From Pseudomonadota bacterium (GTDB lineage: Bacteria; Pseudomonadota; Alphaproteobacteria; Rhizobiales; Xanthobacteraceae), in NCBI GenBank assembly GCA_023386885.1, contig JAEWIX010000078.1, positions 1 to 51,898 of the forward strand: 51,898 nucleotides of DNA. Direction: 5' to 3'. Below, one piece after another: positions 35,235 to 43,420 of this stretch. The notes under the pieces are model-generated. The model did not search any database and was not told where the DNA came from. It saw only the letters and a list, made by a program, of their open reading frames with translations. Numbering within the stretch: position 1 is the first letter of the stretch; the number at the start of each line of letters is the position of its first letter. A program made the translations under genes and the position numbers.

Positions 35235-35259
35235 GGAACCCCGCTTCACCCGAGACGTT
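35235..35259 (+). promoter_or_regulatory. Candidate EcfG stress promoter of the MFS-otsB unit
   Basis: GGAAC (35235-35239), 16 bases, CGTT (35256-35259): an exact match to the alphaproteobacterial general-stress sigma EcfG consensus. The predicted start lies about 110 bases before the MFS start codon. Confidence 0.7.
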
Positions 35260-35378
35260 AGCAATTATCGCCCCTTTTCCGTCGTCGCGGAGTGCAAAAG
35301 GCAATCCGGTTGTTGCCGCTGACCTGTTACTCGATCGATTGCGGGCGGCGACCTAAGTGAAGCCATGAAAGCCTGCCG

Positions 35379-36815
35379 GTGAACCTTGGTGACCGCATTG
35401 TTGAAACCGACATTCCGGCGCGGCTCGATGCCCTGCGTTGGGGCGGGTTTCATACGCGCGTCGTCATTGCGCTCGGTATCACCTGGATTCTCGACGGACT
35501 TGAAGTCACGCTCGCGGGCACGTTGTCCGGCGCCTTGAAGGAGAGCGCGACGCTGCGCTTCAGCAATTTCGATGTCGGTATCGCCAATAGCGCTTACCTC
35601 GCCGGCGCGGTGCTGGGTGCTCTCGGCTTCGGCTGGCTGACGGATCGCCTTGGCCGCAAGAAGTTGTTCTTCATTACCTTGTCGCTCTATCTCACGGCGA
35701 CAGCGGCCACGGCGTTATCGTGGGACATCTGGAGTTATGCGCTGTTCAGATTCCTGACCGGCGCCGGCATCGGAGGCGAATACACCGCGATCAATTCGAC
35801 AATTCAGGAGCTGGTGCCGGCACGGTATCGCGGCTGGACCGATCTGGTGATCAACGGCAGTTTCTGGGTCGGCGCCGCGATCGGCGCGGTCAGCGCGATC
35901 GTGTTGCTCGATCCGCAAGTCGTCGGCGCGGATCTCGGGTGGCGGCTGGCCTATCTGATCGGCGCGGGGCTGGGGCTCGTGGTCTTCGTCATGCGGCTCT
36001 GGATTCCGGAAAGCCCGCGCTGGCTGGTGATCCACGGCTATCCGGAAAGGGCCAGTGTCGTCGTCGCAGATATCGAACGCTCGGTTGCGGGAGGGCGCAG
36101 CGTTGCCGCGGGAGTGACGTGGCCGACGATCAAACTGCGGATGCGCACTCATACGCCGCTTGGCGAGGTCGCGCGTACGCTGTTCCAGCGCTATCGCCAG
36201 CGCTCGCTGGTCGGGTTGACGCTGATGGTTGCGCAGGCATTCTTCTACAACGCCATCTTTTTCACCTACGCGTTGGTACTGACGGAATTTTACGGCATCC
36301 CGGCCGATCACATCGGTTGGTACATCCTGCCATTCGCCGCCGGAAATTTCCTCGGCCCGCTGTTGCTCGGACGATTGTTCGACAGCATTGGCAGGCGCGT
36401 GATGATCACGATCACTTACGCGATTTCCGGCATCCTGCTCGCGGTGTCGGGATATCTGTTCGCCATCGACGTATGGAGCGCGCAGACTCAGACCATCGCG
36501 TGGATGGTGATCTTCTTCTTCGCGTCACCCGCCGCCAGCGCCGCCTATCTTACAGTGAGCGAGACGTTTCCGATCGAGGTGCGCGCGCTGGCGATCGCGA
36601 TGTTCTATGCGATTGGAACCGGCATCGGTGGCGTGGCAGGGCCAGCGTTGTTCGGCGCGTTGATCGATACGGGGTCGCGTATGAGTGTTTTTCTCGGTTA
36701 TCTGTTCGGTGCCGGGTTAATGATTGCGGCGGCGGCTGTCGCCTGGTGCTACTGTATCGCGGCGGAGCGGCAGCCGCTCGAATCCGTGGCACAACCGCTC
36801 GCGGTTGCCGAATAG
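35379..36815 (+). CDS. Major facilitator superfamily transporter
   Basis: A 478-residue, 12-helix secondary transporter of the metabolite:proton symporter / sugar-porter type. The first helix is VVIALGITWILDGLEVTLAG with Asp-Gly inside the membrane; the loop 2-3 signature is GFGWLTDRLGRKKLF (about 88-102); GAGIGGEYTAINSTIQELVP (about 128-147) and WIPESPRWL follow, as in sugar porters and aromatic-acid transporters. GTG 35379 lacks a clear ribosome site but matches the conserved N-terminus. It is 26 bases before otsB and probably co-transcribed. The substrate is not known. Confidence 0.9.
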   Translation: MNLGDRIVETDIPARLDALRWGGFHTRVVIALGITWILDGLEVTLAGTLSGALKESATLRFSNFDVGIANSAYLAGAVLGALGFGWLTDRLGRKKLFFITLSLYLTATAATALSWDIWSYALFRFLTGAGIGGEYTAINSTIQELVPARYRGWTDLVINGSFWVGAAIGAVSAIVLLDPQVVGADLGWRLAYLIGAGLGLVVFVMRLWIPESPRWLVIHGYPERASVVVADIERSVAGGRSVAAGVTWPTIKLRMRTHTPLGEVARTLFQRYRQRSLVGLTLMVAQAFFYNAIFFTYALVLTEFYGIPADHIGWYILPFAAGNFLGPLLLGRLFDSIGRRVMITITYAISGILLAVSGYLFAIDVWSAQTQTIAWMVIFFFASPAASAAYLTVSETFPIEVRALAIAMFYAIGTGIGGVAGPALFGALIDTGSRMSVFLGYLFGAGLMIAAAAVAWCYCIAAERQPLESVAQPLAVAE

Positions 36816-36841
36816 ACGAAACGAATGAGAGGTGATGATCG

Positions 36842-37648
36842 ATGTCTGATGCGCGTGCCGTGGAGATCGTGGGGTCGGAGAAAGCGGCGCTGCCGCAATT
36901 ATCTCCGTCATTGGACCTCGATATCTGTGCCTTGCTGCTCGATATCGACGGAACCTTGCTTGATCTTGCGCCGACGCCGCGCAGCGTGGTGGTTCCACCC
37001 GATCTGGTTCCGACGCTCGATGGTTTGCTGGAACGTACGTCCGGTGCGCTGGCGCTCGTCAGTGGACGATCTCTCGATGATATCGATTGGATTTTCGCGC
37101 CCGCACGCTATCCGTCGGTCGGCGGCCACGGTGCGGAGATGCGTCTTTCCATCGATAGCGAGGCGGTGGCGACCCATGCGCCGCCGATGAATCCGGATTT
37201 GAAGCGCCGATTCGCTGCCATCGCGCACATGCATCCCGGCATTCTCGTGGAGGACAAGGGCTATTCGTTCGCATTGCATTTTCGTCAGGCGCTGCACCTG
37301 GAAACCGCGATCTATGATGCCGTCTCCGCGATCCGCGCCGACCTGCCCAACGCTCCAATAGAAATACTTCCCGGCAAGGCGGTGTGTGAAATCAAACATT
37401 CAGGGGTGACCAAGGCCACCGGCGTGCGCGAATTGATGTTGCACGAGCCCTTCAAGAGTCGTCGCCCGATATTTCTCGGCGACGATGTGACGGATGAAAC
37501 GGTGTTCGCCATCATGCCGGATTTCGATGGGCTATCGTTTTCCGTTGGGCGTCAGGCGCGTGGTGTGGCGGGGACCTTTACAGGACCTCAAGATGTGCGG
37601 CGCTGGCTCGCGAATCTTCTGAATGGAACTGCAGCAACGGATCGTTGA
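36842..37648 (+). CDS. otsB: Trehalose-6-phosphate phosphatase
   Basis: A 268-residue HAD phosphatase that releases trehalose from trehalose-6-phosphate in the cytosol. HAD motif I is LLLDIDGTLL (nucleophile Asp34, acid Asp36); LVSGRSLDDIDWIF and GGHGAEMR in the cap region are typical of OtsB; motif IV is FLGDDVTDETVF (Asp214, Asp215). ATG 36842 follows GAGAGGTGATGATCG. It shares a transcript with the MFS gene and is 387 bases before otsA, which makes its substrate. The gap to otsA has its own stress-type promoter. Confidence 0.95.
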   Translation: MSDARAVEIVGSEKAALPQLSPSLDLDICALLLDIDGTLLDLAPTPRSVVVPPDLVPTLDGLLERTSGALALVSGRSLDDIDWIFAPARYPSVGGHGAEMRLSIDSEAVATHAPPMNPDLKRRFAAIAHMHPGILVEDKGYSFALHFRQALHLETAIYDAVSAIRADLPNAPIEILPGKAVCEIKHSGVTKATGVRELMLHEPFKSRRPIFLGDDVTDETVFAIMPDFDGLSFSVGRQARGVAGTFTGPQDVRRWLANLLNGTAATDR

Positions 37649-37977
37649 CTCGTCGCAAAAGGCTGTAAATTTTTTGCATTCTCGAAGCTTGCTGTAGAAA
37701 TTTTTCTCCGAGCAAGAGGCGAACCACCATTCGTGGTCCCGACGACGATTCCAGAAGCTCGTGCGGAGCTGAAGCGCGATCCGCCTCGACGTCAACGTAT
37801 CGTGATGGGAACCATCTTAAAAACTGATGTTTCTTTGCGCATTGTCGCGCGATGGTTGGCGGACACAAGCGCCGAACCGCTATTCACATCACATGCGGCG
37901 CTTCATCAAAATCCGTCATGCAGAGTTCCATCGCATGAGATTTCAAATCTGATCACAATGAGATTGAGTTGTGGCGA
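37649..37977. other. otsB-otsA intergenic region
   Basis: No credible gene; an 85-codon frame here has no ribosome site. The DNA is AT-richer than its flanks. GGAAC (37808-37812) followed after 16 bases by GTT is a weaker second stress-type element; its spacing is one base shorter than in the main otsA element, which starts at 37978. Confidence 0.5.
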
Positions 37978-38002
37978 GGAACCATATTGATGAACAACCG
38001 TT
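37978..38002 (+). promoter_or_regulatory. Candidate EcfG stress promoter of otsA
   Basis: GGAAC (37978-37982), exactly 16 bases, CGTT (37999-38002). This is an exact match to the EcfG consensus. A start near 38009 gives a short leader of about 27 bases that contains the ribosome site AGGAGGGG and the GTG 38036. Confidence 0.75.
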
Positions 38003-38035
38003 TATATTCCGGGCTGCATGTCAGGAGGGGATTCG

Positions 38036-39511
38036 GTGAGTTTGGTTGTCGTATCCAATCGCGTGGCGCGCGCAAAAGCTAACGAACCGATGACCGGTGG
38101 GTTGGCAGCTGCGCTGTTGCCGGTGGTGGAGAATTCCGGCGCGATCTGGGTCGGTTCCAGCGGCGAGGTCCGCAACGGCGTGCAGAAGGATCCTTTCGCA
38201 GAGATTGAGGCGCTTGGGTCCGGCGCGCTGGCGATGCTCGATCTGCCGGCGGCGCACTACGGTGGCTACTACGAAGGCTTCGCGAATTCGGCATTGTGGC
38301 CGGCGCTGCATTCACGCACCGATCTCATCCGCGCCTCGCGTGAGGACTATCGCTCGTATCGGGAAGTGAACGCCTTCATGGCGCGCGCGCTGCTGCGTTT
38401 CCGCAAACCGGACGCGACCTTCTGGATTCAGGACTATCACTTCCTGACGTTGGGCGCCGAGTTGCGGCAGCTCGACGTGCAGCAAGCCATCGGTTTCTTC
38501 CTGCACACGCCGTGGCCGTCCCGCGCTATCATCAGCGGCGTGCCGAACCATCGCGATCTCGTCGAGGCGATGCTGGCCTATAACCTGATCGGATTCCAGA
38601 CCGAAGACGATTGCGCCAACTTCACCGAGTATCTCGAGACGGAGTTGGGATTGCAGGTCAACGACGGCGCGGTGTCGTCGCGTTACGGTATCTCGCGTCT
38701 TGCCACTTTTCCTATCGGGATCGACGTCGACAAATTTGCGGCGCACGCCGTCAAGGCAATGTCGCATCCGGACGTCTCGCGTCTCCGTCGCAGTCTCCAT
38801 GGCGAGAAACTCGCCATCGGCGTCGATCGCGTCGATTACTCCAAGGGGTTGATCAATCGCATCAAGGCGTTCGATCGGATGTTGGCTTTGCAGCCCTCGC
38901 TCAGCCGCACCGTGTCGCTGCTGCAGATCGCAACGTTGTCACGCGGCGGCATTGAGGCCTATGGCAACCTGCAGGAGCAACTCGCCAGGCTGGTCAGCGA
39001 TGTCAATGGACGTCACGGCGAAGTCGACTGGACGCCGATCCGTTACCTCAACAAGGGGTTCAGCCAGACGGTGCTGGCCGGGCTTTATCGCACGGCGCAG
39101 GTCGGCGTGGTGACGCCGCTGCACGACGGCATGAATCTGGTCGCGAAAGAATACGTCGCCGCGCAAAACCCGGCCGATCCGGGCGTGCTGGTGCTGTCGA
39201 AGTTCGCGGGTGCCGCCAACGAACTCGACGCCGCGCTGCTAGTCAATCCCAATGATATCGATGGCATGGCGCGCACTCTGGCATCCGCCTTGGCGATGCC
39301 GCTGGTGGAGCGGCGGATGCGTTGGGACACGATGATGAAGTCGTTGCGTGCCGGCACCATCCAGCAATGGTTCGCGGATTTCGTCGAGGCGCTCGAAGAT
39401 GCTCATGCGGCGCGCGACCGAAAGCCAATTATCGCCCACGCTGATGCCGCGCCGGTGTGGCCGTTGCGTGCAGGTGCAGCCGGCGCCGCGGCGAGTTGGC
39501 GGATACACTGA
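38036..39511 (+). CDS. otsA: Trehalose-6-phosphate synthase
   Basis: A 491-residue GT20 glycosyltransferase that joins UDP-glucose and glucose-6-phosphate. The N-terminal VVVSNRVA and the GG loop after PMTGGLAAAL bind phosphate; WIQDYHFLTLGAELR and FFLHTPWPS are typical; the catalytic Arg and Lys lie in GVDRVDYSKGL (about 262-272); LHDGMNLVAKEYVA is near 370. I use GTG 38036 because AGGAGGGG lies eight bases upstream and the conserved sequence begins there; ATG 38018 lies before that site. A stress-type promoter precedes it, so trehalose production is probably induced by general stress. Confidence 0.96.
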   Translation: MSLVVVSNRVARAKANEPMTGGLAAALLPVVENSGAIWVGSSGEVRNGVQKDPFAEIEALGSGALAMLDLPAAHYGGYYEGFANSALWPALHSRTDLIRASREDYRSYREVNAFMARALLRFRKPDATFWIQDYHFLTLGAELRQLDVQQAIGFFLHTPWPSRAIISGVPNHRDLVEAMLAYNLIGFQTEDDCANFTEYLETELGLQVNDGAVSSRYGISRLATFPIGIDVDKFAAHAVKAMSHPDVSRLRRSLHGEKLAIGVDRVDYSKGLINRIKAFDRMLALQPSLSRTVSLLQIATLSRGGIEAYGNLQEQLARLVSDVNGRHGEVDWTPIRYLNKGFSQTVLAGLYRTAQVGVVTPLHDGMNLVAKEYVAAQNPADPGVLVLSKFAGAANELDAALLVNPNDIDGMARTLASALAMPLVERRMRWDTMMKSLRAGTIQQWFADFVEALEDAHAARDRKPIIAHADAAPVWPLRAGAAGAAASWRIH

Positions 39512-39561
39512 AATCACGCCACGACGGATCCTGTGACCTACAGATCGTGGACTTTCAACGG

Positions 39562-40059
39562 TCAGACAAACCGCGCGAAGGCGGCGGCAACCGTTGAGTA
39601 GACCTGCTGCCGAAACGGTACCACCAGCGCGGCAACGCGATCGAGGCGCTCCCAGCGCCATTGATCGAACTCCGGCGGCTGGCTGTTGCGGGTAGCAAGG
39701 GGATCGATCTCGCTGTCGTTCCCGCCAAAGCGTAGCGCGAACCACTTCTGCTGTTGCCCGCGAAATTTCGCCAGCCGATGCGTGGGCGGGCCGTCATAGG
39801 GCGGGAATTCGTAGGTCATCCAGTCGGTCTCGTCGAGATAGTCGGCGTGGGTGATTCCGGTTTCCTCCCACAACTCGCGCATCACTGCATCGCGTGGATT
39901 CTCATCCGCATCGATGCCGCCCTGCGGCATCTGCCATTCAAGGCCGGGCAGAATGATTTCCGGTCCGTCGTCCCGATATCTCCGGCCGATCAGCACCTGT
40001 CCGGCGGCGTTGAACAGGGCAATTCCGACATTGGGACGATAGGGCTTGTCGAACGTCAT
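39562..40059 (-). CDS. RppH-type Nudix hydrolase, second copy
   Basis: A 165-residue Nudix hydrolase of the RNA 5'-pyrophosphohydrolase (RppH/IalA) type. The Nudix box GGIDADENPRDAVMRELWEE continues as TGI and is canonical. YRPNVGIALFNAAGQVLIGRR at the start (first part YRPNVGIALFN) and QQQKWFALRFGG are typical of RppH. Its ATG overlaps the stop of the first copy by four bases, so both are made from one mRNA. The two are clearly diverged, so this is an old duplication. Which copy is the true RppH cannot be decided here. Confidence 0.92.
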   Translation of the reverse strand: MTFDKPYRPNVGIALFNAAGQVLIGRRYRDDGPEIILPGLEWQMPQGGIDADENPRDAVMRELWEETGITHADYLDETDWMTYEFPPYDGPPTHRLAKFRGQQQKWFALRFGGNDSEIDPLATRNSQPPEFDQWRWERLDRVAALVVPFRQQVYSTVAAAFARFV

Positions 40060-40565
40060 GATCGAGGGCCGACAAGCCCCGTGAATTCCTTGACGACGCG
40101 TTCGTAGACCGGCCGCTTGAACGGAACGATCAGGTCGGGGAGATTTTGCATCGGTTCCCATCGCCACTTGACGAATTCCGGCTTGTGACCATCGCCGGGG
40201 CTGAGCACGTCGATCTCGGAATCCTTGCCGGTGAAGCGGATCGCGTACCACTTCTGGCGCTGGCCGCGGTAACGACCTTTCCAGGCGCGCCCGGCTACCG
40301 TGCGCGGAATATCGTAGATCAGCCAATCCGCGACTTCGCCGATTTTCTCGACCGAGCGAACGCTGGTCTCCTCGAACAGTTCGCGCTTCGCCGCCTCCCA
40401 GGTGTCCTCTCCGGGATCGACGCCGCCTTGCGGCATCTGCCAGACATGGGTTTCGTCGACATGTTCGGGGCCACCGGCGCGGCGGCCGATGAAGACAAGC
40501 CCCGCGGCATTGACCAGCATCATGCCGACGCAGGTTCGATAGGGCAGATCGTCGTAGCGCGTCAT
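40056..40565 (-). CDS. rppH: RppH-type Nudix hydrolase, first copy
   Basis: A 169-residue RNA pyrophosphohydrolase-like protein that would remove pyrophosphate from 5'-triphosphate RNA and so trigger decay. It begins MTRYDDLPYRTCVGMMLVN as RppH proteins do; the Nudix box is GGVDPGEDTWEAAKRELFEE followed by TSV, with Ser in place of the usual Gly. YRGQRQKWYAIRFTG and KWRWEPMQNLPDLIVPFKR (about 137-155) are also typical. I prefer ATG 40565; ATG 40574 adds three residues. It lies downstream of the deacetylase gene, as in many alphaproteobacteria. Confidence 0.93.
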   Translation of the reverse strand: MTRYDDLPYRTCVGMMLVNAAGLVFIGRRAGGPEHVDETHVWQMPQGGVDPGEDTWEAAKRELFEETSVRSVEKIGEVADWLIYDIPRTVAGRAWKGRYRGQRQKWYAIRFTGKDSEIDVLSPGDGHKPEFVKWRWEPMQNLPDLIVPFKRPVYERVVKEFTGLVGPRS

Positions 40566-40683
40566 TGCCGTCATGCCCTTTCGATTGATCGAAGTCCGCC
40601 GAGCCGCATGCTCGCATTCACCTCTCGTTCGATGTCCGGAATGGACAAGCGGTCTCGGGTTCTATCGCGGTGTCCGGATCGCA

Positions 40684-41883
40684 TCACGATTTTGATTTCA
40701 GCATCGCGGTTGTCAATGGCACCAGCAGGATACCGCGGCTTTCCAGCGCCCTGGCCCAGTTGGCGATGCGGTCGATCGAAACGGGGAGGCTCGATGCGGT
40801 GCCGATGGCATTGCCGCGGGTTTTTGCCAACGCTTCCAGTTTCGCCAGCGCCTTGTCGATCTCCGCCGCCGTCGGCACCGCGTCGATGCTGAGATCGGCC
40901 TTGGCGAAAGGCATGGTCTGGCCCTGCGCCAGGGTCGCGGCGACGCTGCGCGGGGAACTGCCGTCGTCGAGATAGCCGAGCCCGCGTTTGGCGGCCTCGC
41001 GAATCACCGGTTGCATCGCGTCATCCGAGACGGTGAAGCGGCCACCCATGAAGCTGGTCAGCCCGACGTACCCCTGAAAGCGGCTGAGGTGCCAGAACAG
41101 GCGATCGAGGTTTTGCTCCGGGCTCTGGGTGGCGAGCAGCGTCTGTGGACCGGGGTCGTTATCGGGATAATCGAACGGCTCCATCGGCACCTGGAGCAGG
41201 ATTTCGTGATGCTGCGCGCGGGCGCGCTCGACCAGTTTGCCTGGATCTGATCCGTAAGGTGTGAAGGCCAACGTGACGGCGCCGGGCAGCTTCATGATAG
41301 ATTCGGTAGTCTTTGCAGCCCCGATGCCCAGCCCGCCGATGACGATGGCGACGGTCGGCATCGTGGCCGCCTTGGCGCGCTCGGACGGGGTGCCCGTCGC
41401 GTATGCGGTGAACGGCGTCAGTCCGTCGGCGACGACCGGAATCATGCCGTAGCGGGATTTCTCCAGCAGTCGCGTGTTGATGCCGGACATAATCGCGGAG
41501 ATGGTGGTGTCGGACGCTGTCGGATCGGCGCCTTCGCTTGCGACGACGACATCCTGTCGCGCGCCGCTGGAGCCGTCGATGATGGTGATGGTTTTCTGCC
41601 CGCTTGGGGGCGCACTTGATGCGGTCTTTGCGGCCGAATGGCTGGGTTTCACAGCATCGGCGGCTGGCGCTGTCGCTTCCTTGGAAACGTTCGGTTGCAG
41701 CGCGACCCGCGCCACCGGTTCGCCGCCGAGACGGTCCTGATGAAACAGTGCAAAGCCCGCGAACGTCAGCAGGAACAGTCCGAGCGCGGCGGCGACAACA
41801 TGAATCCCGCCGAAGGGGAGGCGCCGCCGCCGGCGCGGCCGCGCATTCTGCCCGAGCGGGGTGCTGAGATCGTCCGTCGTCAC
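40684..41883 (-). CDS. Divergent polysaccharide deacetylase (YibQ-like)
   Basis: A 399-residue protein. A basic N-terminus (ARPRRRRRLPFGG) and one membrane helix (about 27-47) anchor it in the inner membrane. A low-complexity periplasmic linker follows, then from about residue 180 the YibQ/DUF610 divergent polysaccharide deacetylase domain: VAIVIGGLGIG, LAFTPYG, EILLQVPMEPFDYP and GLTSFMGGRF. The usual catalytic Asp/His set is only partly retained. E. coli yibQ is next to envC, and here the same proteins are linked with ctpA in between, which suggests a joint envelope role. Confidence 0.88.
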   Translation of the reverse strand: MTTDDLSTPLGQNARPRRRRRLPFGGIHVVAAALGLFLLTFAGFALFHQDRLGGEPVARVALQPNVSKEATAPAADAVKPSHSAAKTASSAPPSGQKTITIIDGSSGARQDVVVASEGADPTASDTTISAIMSGINTRLLEKSRYGMIPVVADGLTPFTAYATGTPSERAKAATMPTVAIVIGGLGIGAAKTTESIMKLPGAVTLAFTPYGSDPGKLVERARAQHHEILLQVPMEPFDYPDNDPGPQTLLATQSPEQNLDRLFWHLSRFQGYVGLTSFMGGRFTVSDDAMQPVIREAAKRGLGYLDDGSSPRSVAATLAQGQTMPFAKADLSIDAVPTAAEIDKALAKLEALAKTRGNAIGTASSLPVSIDRIANWARALESRGILLVPLTTAMLKSKS

Positions 41884-41989
41884 TGCCGTGGCCTCCTGCC
41901 GGCCTCCCGCGAATCAGCCGCAGCGACCTTACCACGGCGGGTTGCCATCGCGGACATCCGGTGGCCGCCGGAAGGAGGTGAACGAACCG

Positions 41990-42024
41990 ATCAAAATGAA
42001 ACGGGCGGCCCGCAGGCCGCCCGT
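41990..42024 (-). terminator. Intrinsic terminator downstream of ctpA
   Basis: A perfect 10-bp stem ACGGGCGGCC / GGCCGCCCGT with a four-base loop (42001-42024) is followed on the minus strand by TTCATTTTGA. It lies 31 bases after the ctpA stop, so the deacetylase gene probably also needs its own promoter or partial read-through. Confidence 0.8.
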
Positions 42025-42055
42025 TGCGTCAGATTTTGTTACGGTCCGAGCCGTC

Positions 42056-43420
42056 TCAGTTAGCGGCCTTGGCCTTGTCGTTGGCGGGCTTGTCGACCGC
42101 GGCCTTGTCGCCCGGAGCCTGTGCTTCGACCTTGATGCCGTGCAGCAGATCGTCGGCCATCTTCAGCGCCTTGTCGTCCTTGGCGTCCGGCGGCACGTAG
42201 GACTGCGAGCCGGTCTGCTCCTTGCCGGCGTCGCCCTTGAGGTGACCGCGCAGCGAGGCCTCACCCTTGGTGTCGGTTCGCGACTTCAGGTCGTCCGGCA
42301 CGTCCTGCAACACCTCGATGTCCGGGGTGATGCCCTTGGCCTGAATCGATTTGCCGGACGGCGTGAAGTAACGCGCCGTGGTCAGCCGCAGCGCACCGTT
42401 GCCGGAGCCGAGCGGAATGATGGTCTGCACCGATCCCTTGCCGAACGAGCGCGTTCCGATCAGCGTTGCGCGCTTGTGGTCCTGCAACGCGCCGGCGACG
42501 ATTTCCGACGCTGATGCCGAGCCACCGTTGATCAGCACGATCAGCTTCTTGCCCTTGGTGAGGTCGCCCGCCCGCGCCACGCGGCGCTGGGTTTCCTCGG
42601 CATTGCGGCCGCGCGTCGAAACAATCTCGCCGCGCTCAAGGAACGCGTCCGACACGGTCACTGCCTCTTCGAGCAGGCCGCCGGGGTTGTTGCGCAGATC
42701 GAGGATGAAGCCCTTCAGCTTGTCTTCGCCGATCTGCTTGGTCAGCGACGCGATCTCACGCTTCAGCCCTTCGGTTGTCTGCTCGTTGAAGGTCGTGATG
42801 CGGATGTAGGCGATGTCGTTGTTCTCGACACGGGCGCGCACCGAGCGGACGCGGATGTTGTCGCGCACCAGCGTCACTTCGATCGGCTTGTCCTGCCCTT
42901 TGCGAATGATCTTCAACTTGATCTTGGTGTTGACCGGGCCGCGCATCTTGTCGACGGCCTGATTGAGGGTCAGACCCTGCACCGCTTCGTCGTCGAGCGT
43001 GGTGATGATGTCGTTGGCCTGAATGCCGGCCTTCGAGGCCGGCGTGTCGTCGATCGGCGAGACGACCTTGATTAGGCCGTCCTCCATCGTGACTTCGATG
43101 CCGAGCCCGCCGAACTCGCCGCGGGTCTGCACCTGCATGTCCTTGAAGCTCTTGGCATCCATGTAGCTGGAATGCGGGTCGAGTCCGGTCAGCATCCCGC
43201 TGATGGCGGATTCGATCAGCTTGCTGTCGTCCGGCTTCTCGACATAGTCGGAGCGGACGCGTTCGAACACGTCGCCGAACAGATTGAGTTGGCGATAGGT
43301 GTCGGACGTGGCGGCGCGCGCGCTCGATCCCATCAGCATCGATCGCGGTTGCGTCACGAACAGCGTCAATGCGGCGCCGGCGGCGACACCGAGAAGCATT
43401 ACAGAGGTTTTGCGCATCAT
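42056..43420 (-). CDS. ctpA: C-terminal processing protease (S41 family)
   Basis: A 454-residue periplasmic serine protease. A signal or anchor (SVMLLGVAAGAALTLFV) is followed by a PDZ domain (about 85-165, FGGLGIEVTMEDG) and the S41 catalytic core: ILDLRNNPGGLLEEAV (about 240-255), GSASASEIVAGALQDHKR with the catalytic Ser, and FGKGSVQT with the catalytic Lys. Its ATG overlaps the stop of the EnvC-like gene (ATGA), so they are coupled. Such proteases trim peptidoglycan hydrolases or envelope proteins. A Lys/Ala-rich tail ends the protein. Confidence 0.95.
   Translation of the reverse strand: MMRKTSVMLLGVAAGAALTLFVTQPRSMLMGSSARAATSDTYRQLNLFGDVFERVRSDYVEKPDDSKLIESAISGMLTGLDPHSSYMDAKSFKDMQVQTRGEFGGLGIEVTMEDGLIKVVSPIDDTPASKAGIQANDIITTLDDEAVQGLTLNQAVDKMRGPVNTKIKLKIIRKGQDKPIEVTLVRDNIRVRSVRARVENNDIAYIRITTFNEQTTEGLKREIASLTKQIGEDKLKGFILDLRNNPGGLLEEAVTVSDAFLERGEIVSTRGRNAEETQRRVARAGDLTKGKKLIVLINGGSASASEIVAGALQDHKRATLIGTRSFGKGSVQTIIPLGSGNGALRLTTARYFTPSGKSIQAKGITPDIEVLQDVPDDLKSRTDTKGEASLRGHLKGDAGKEQTGSQSYVPPDAKDDKALKMADDLLHGIKVEAQAPGDKAAVDKPANDKAKAAN

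Noticed and set aside
37733..37990. An 85-codon frame between otsB and otsA
   Set aside because: No ribosome site, overlaps the otsA promoter element, no conserved motif.
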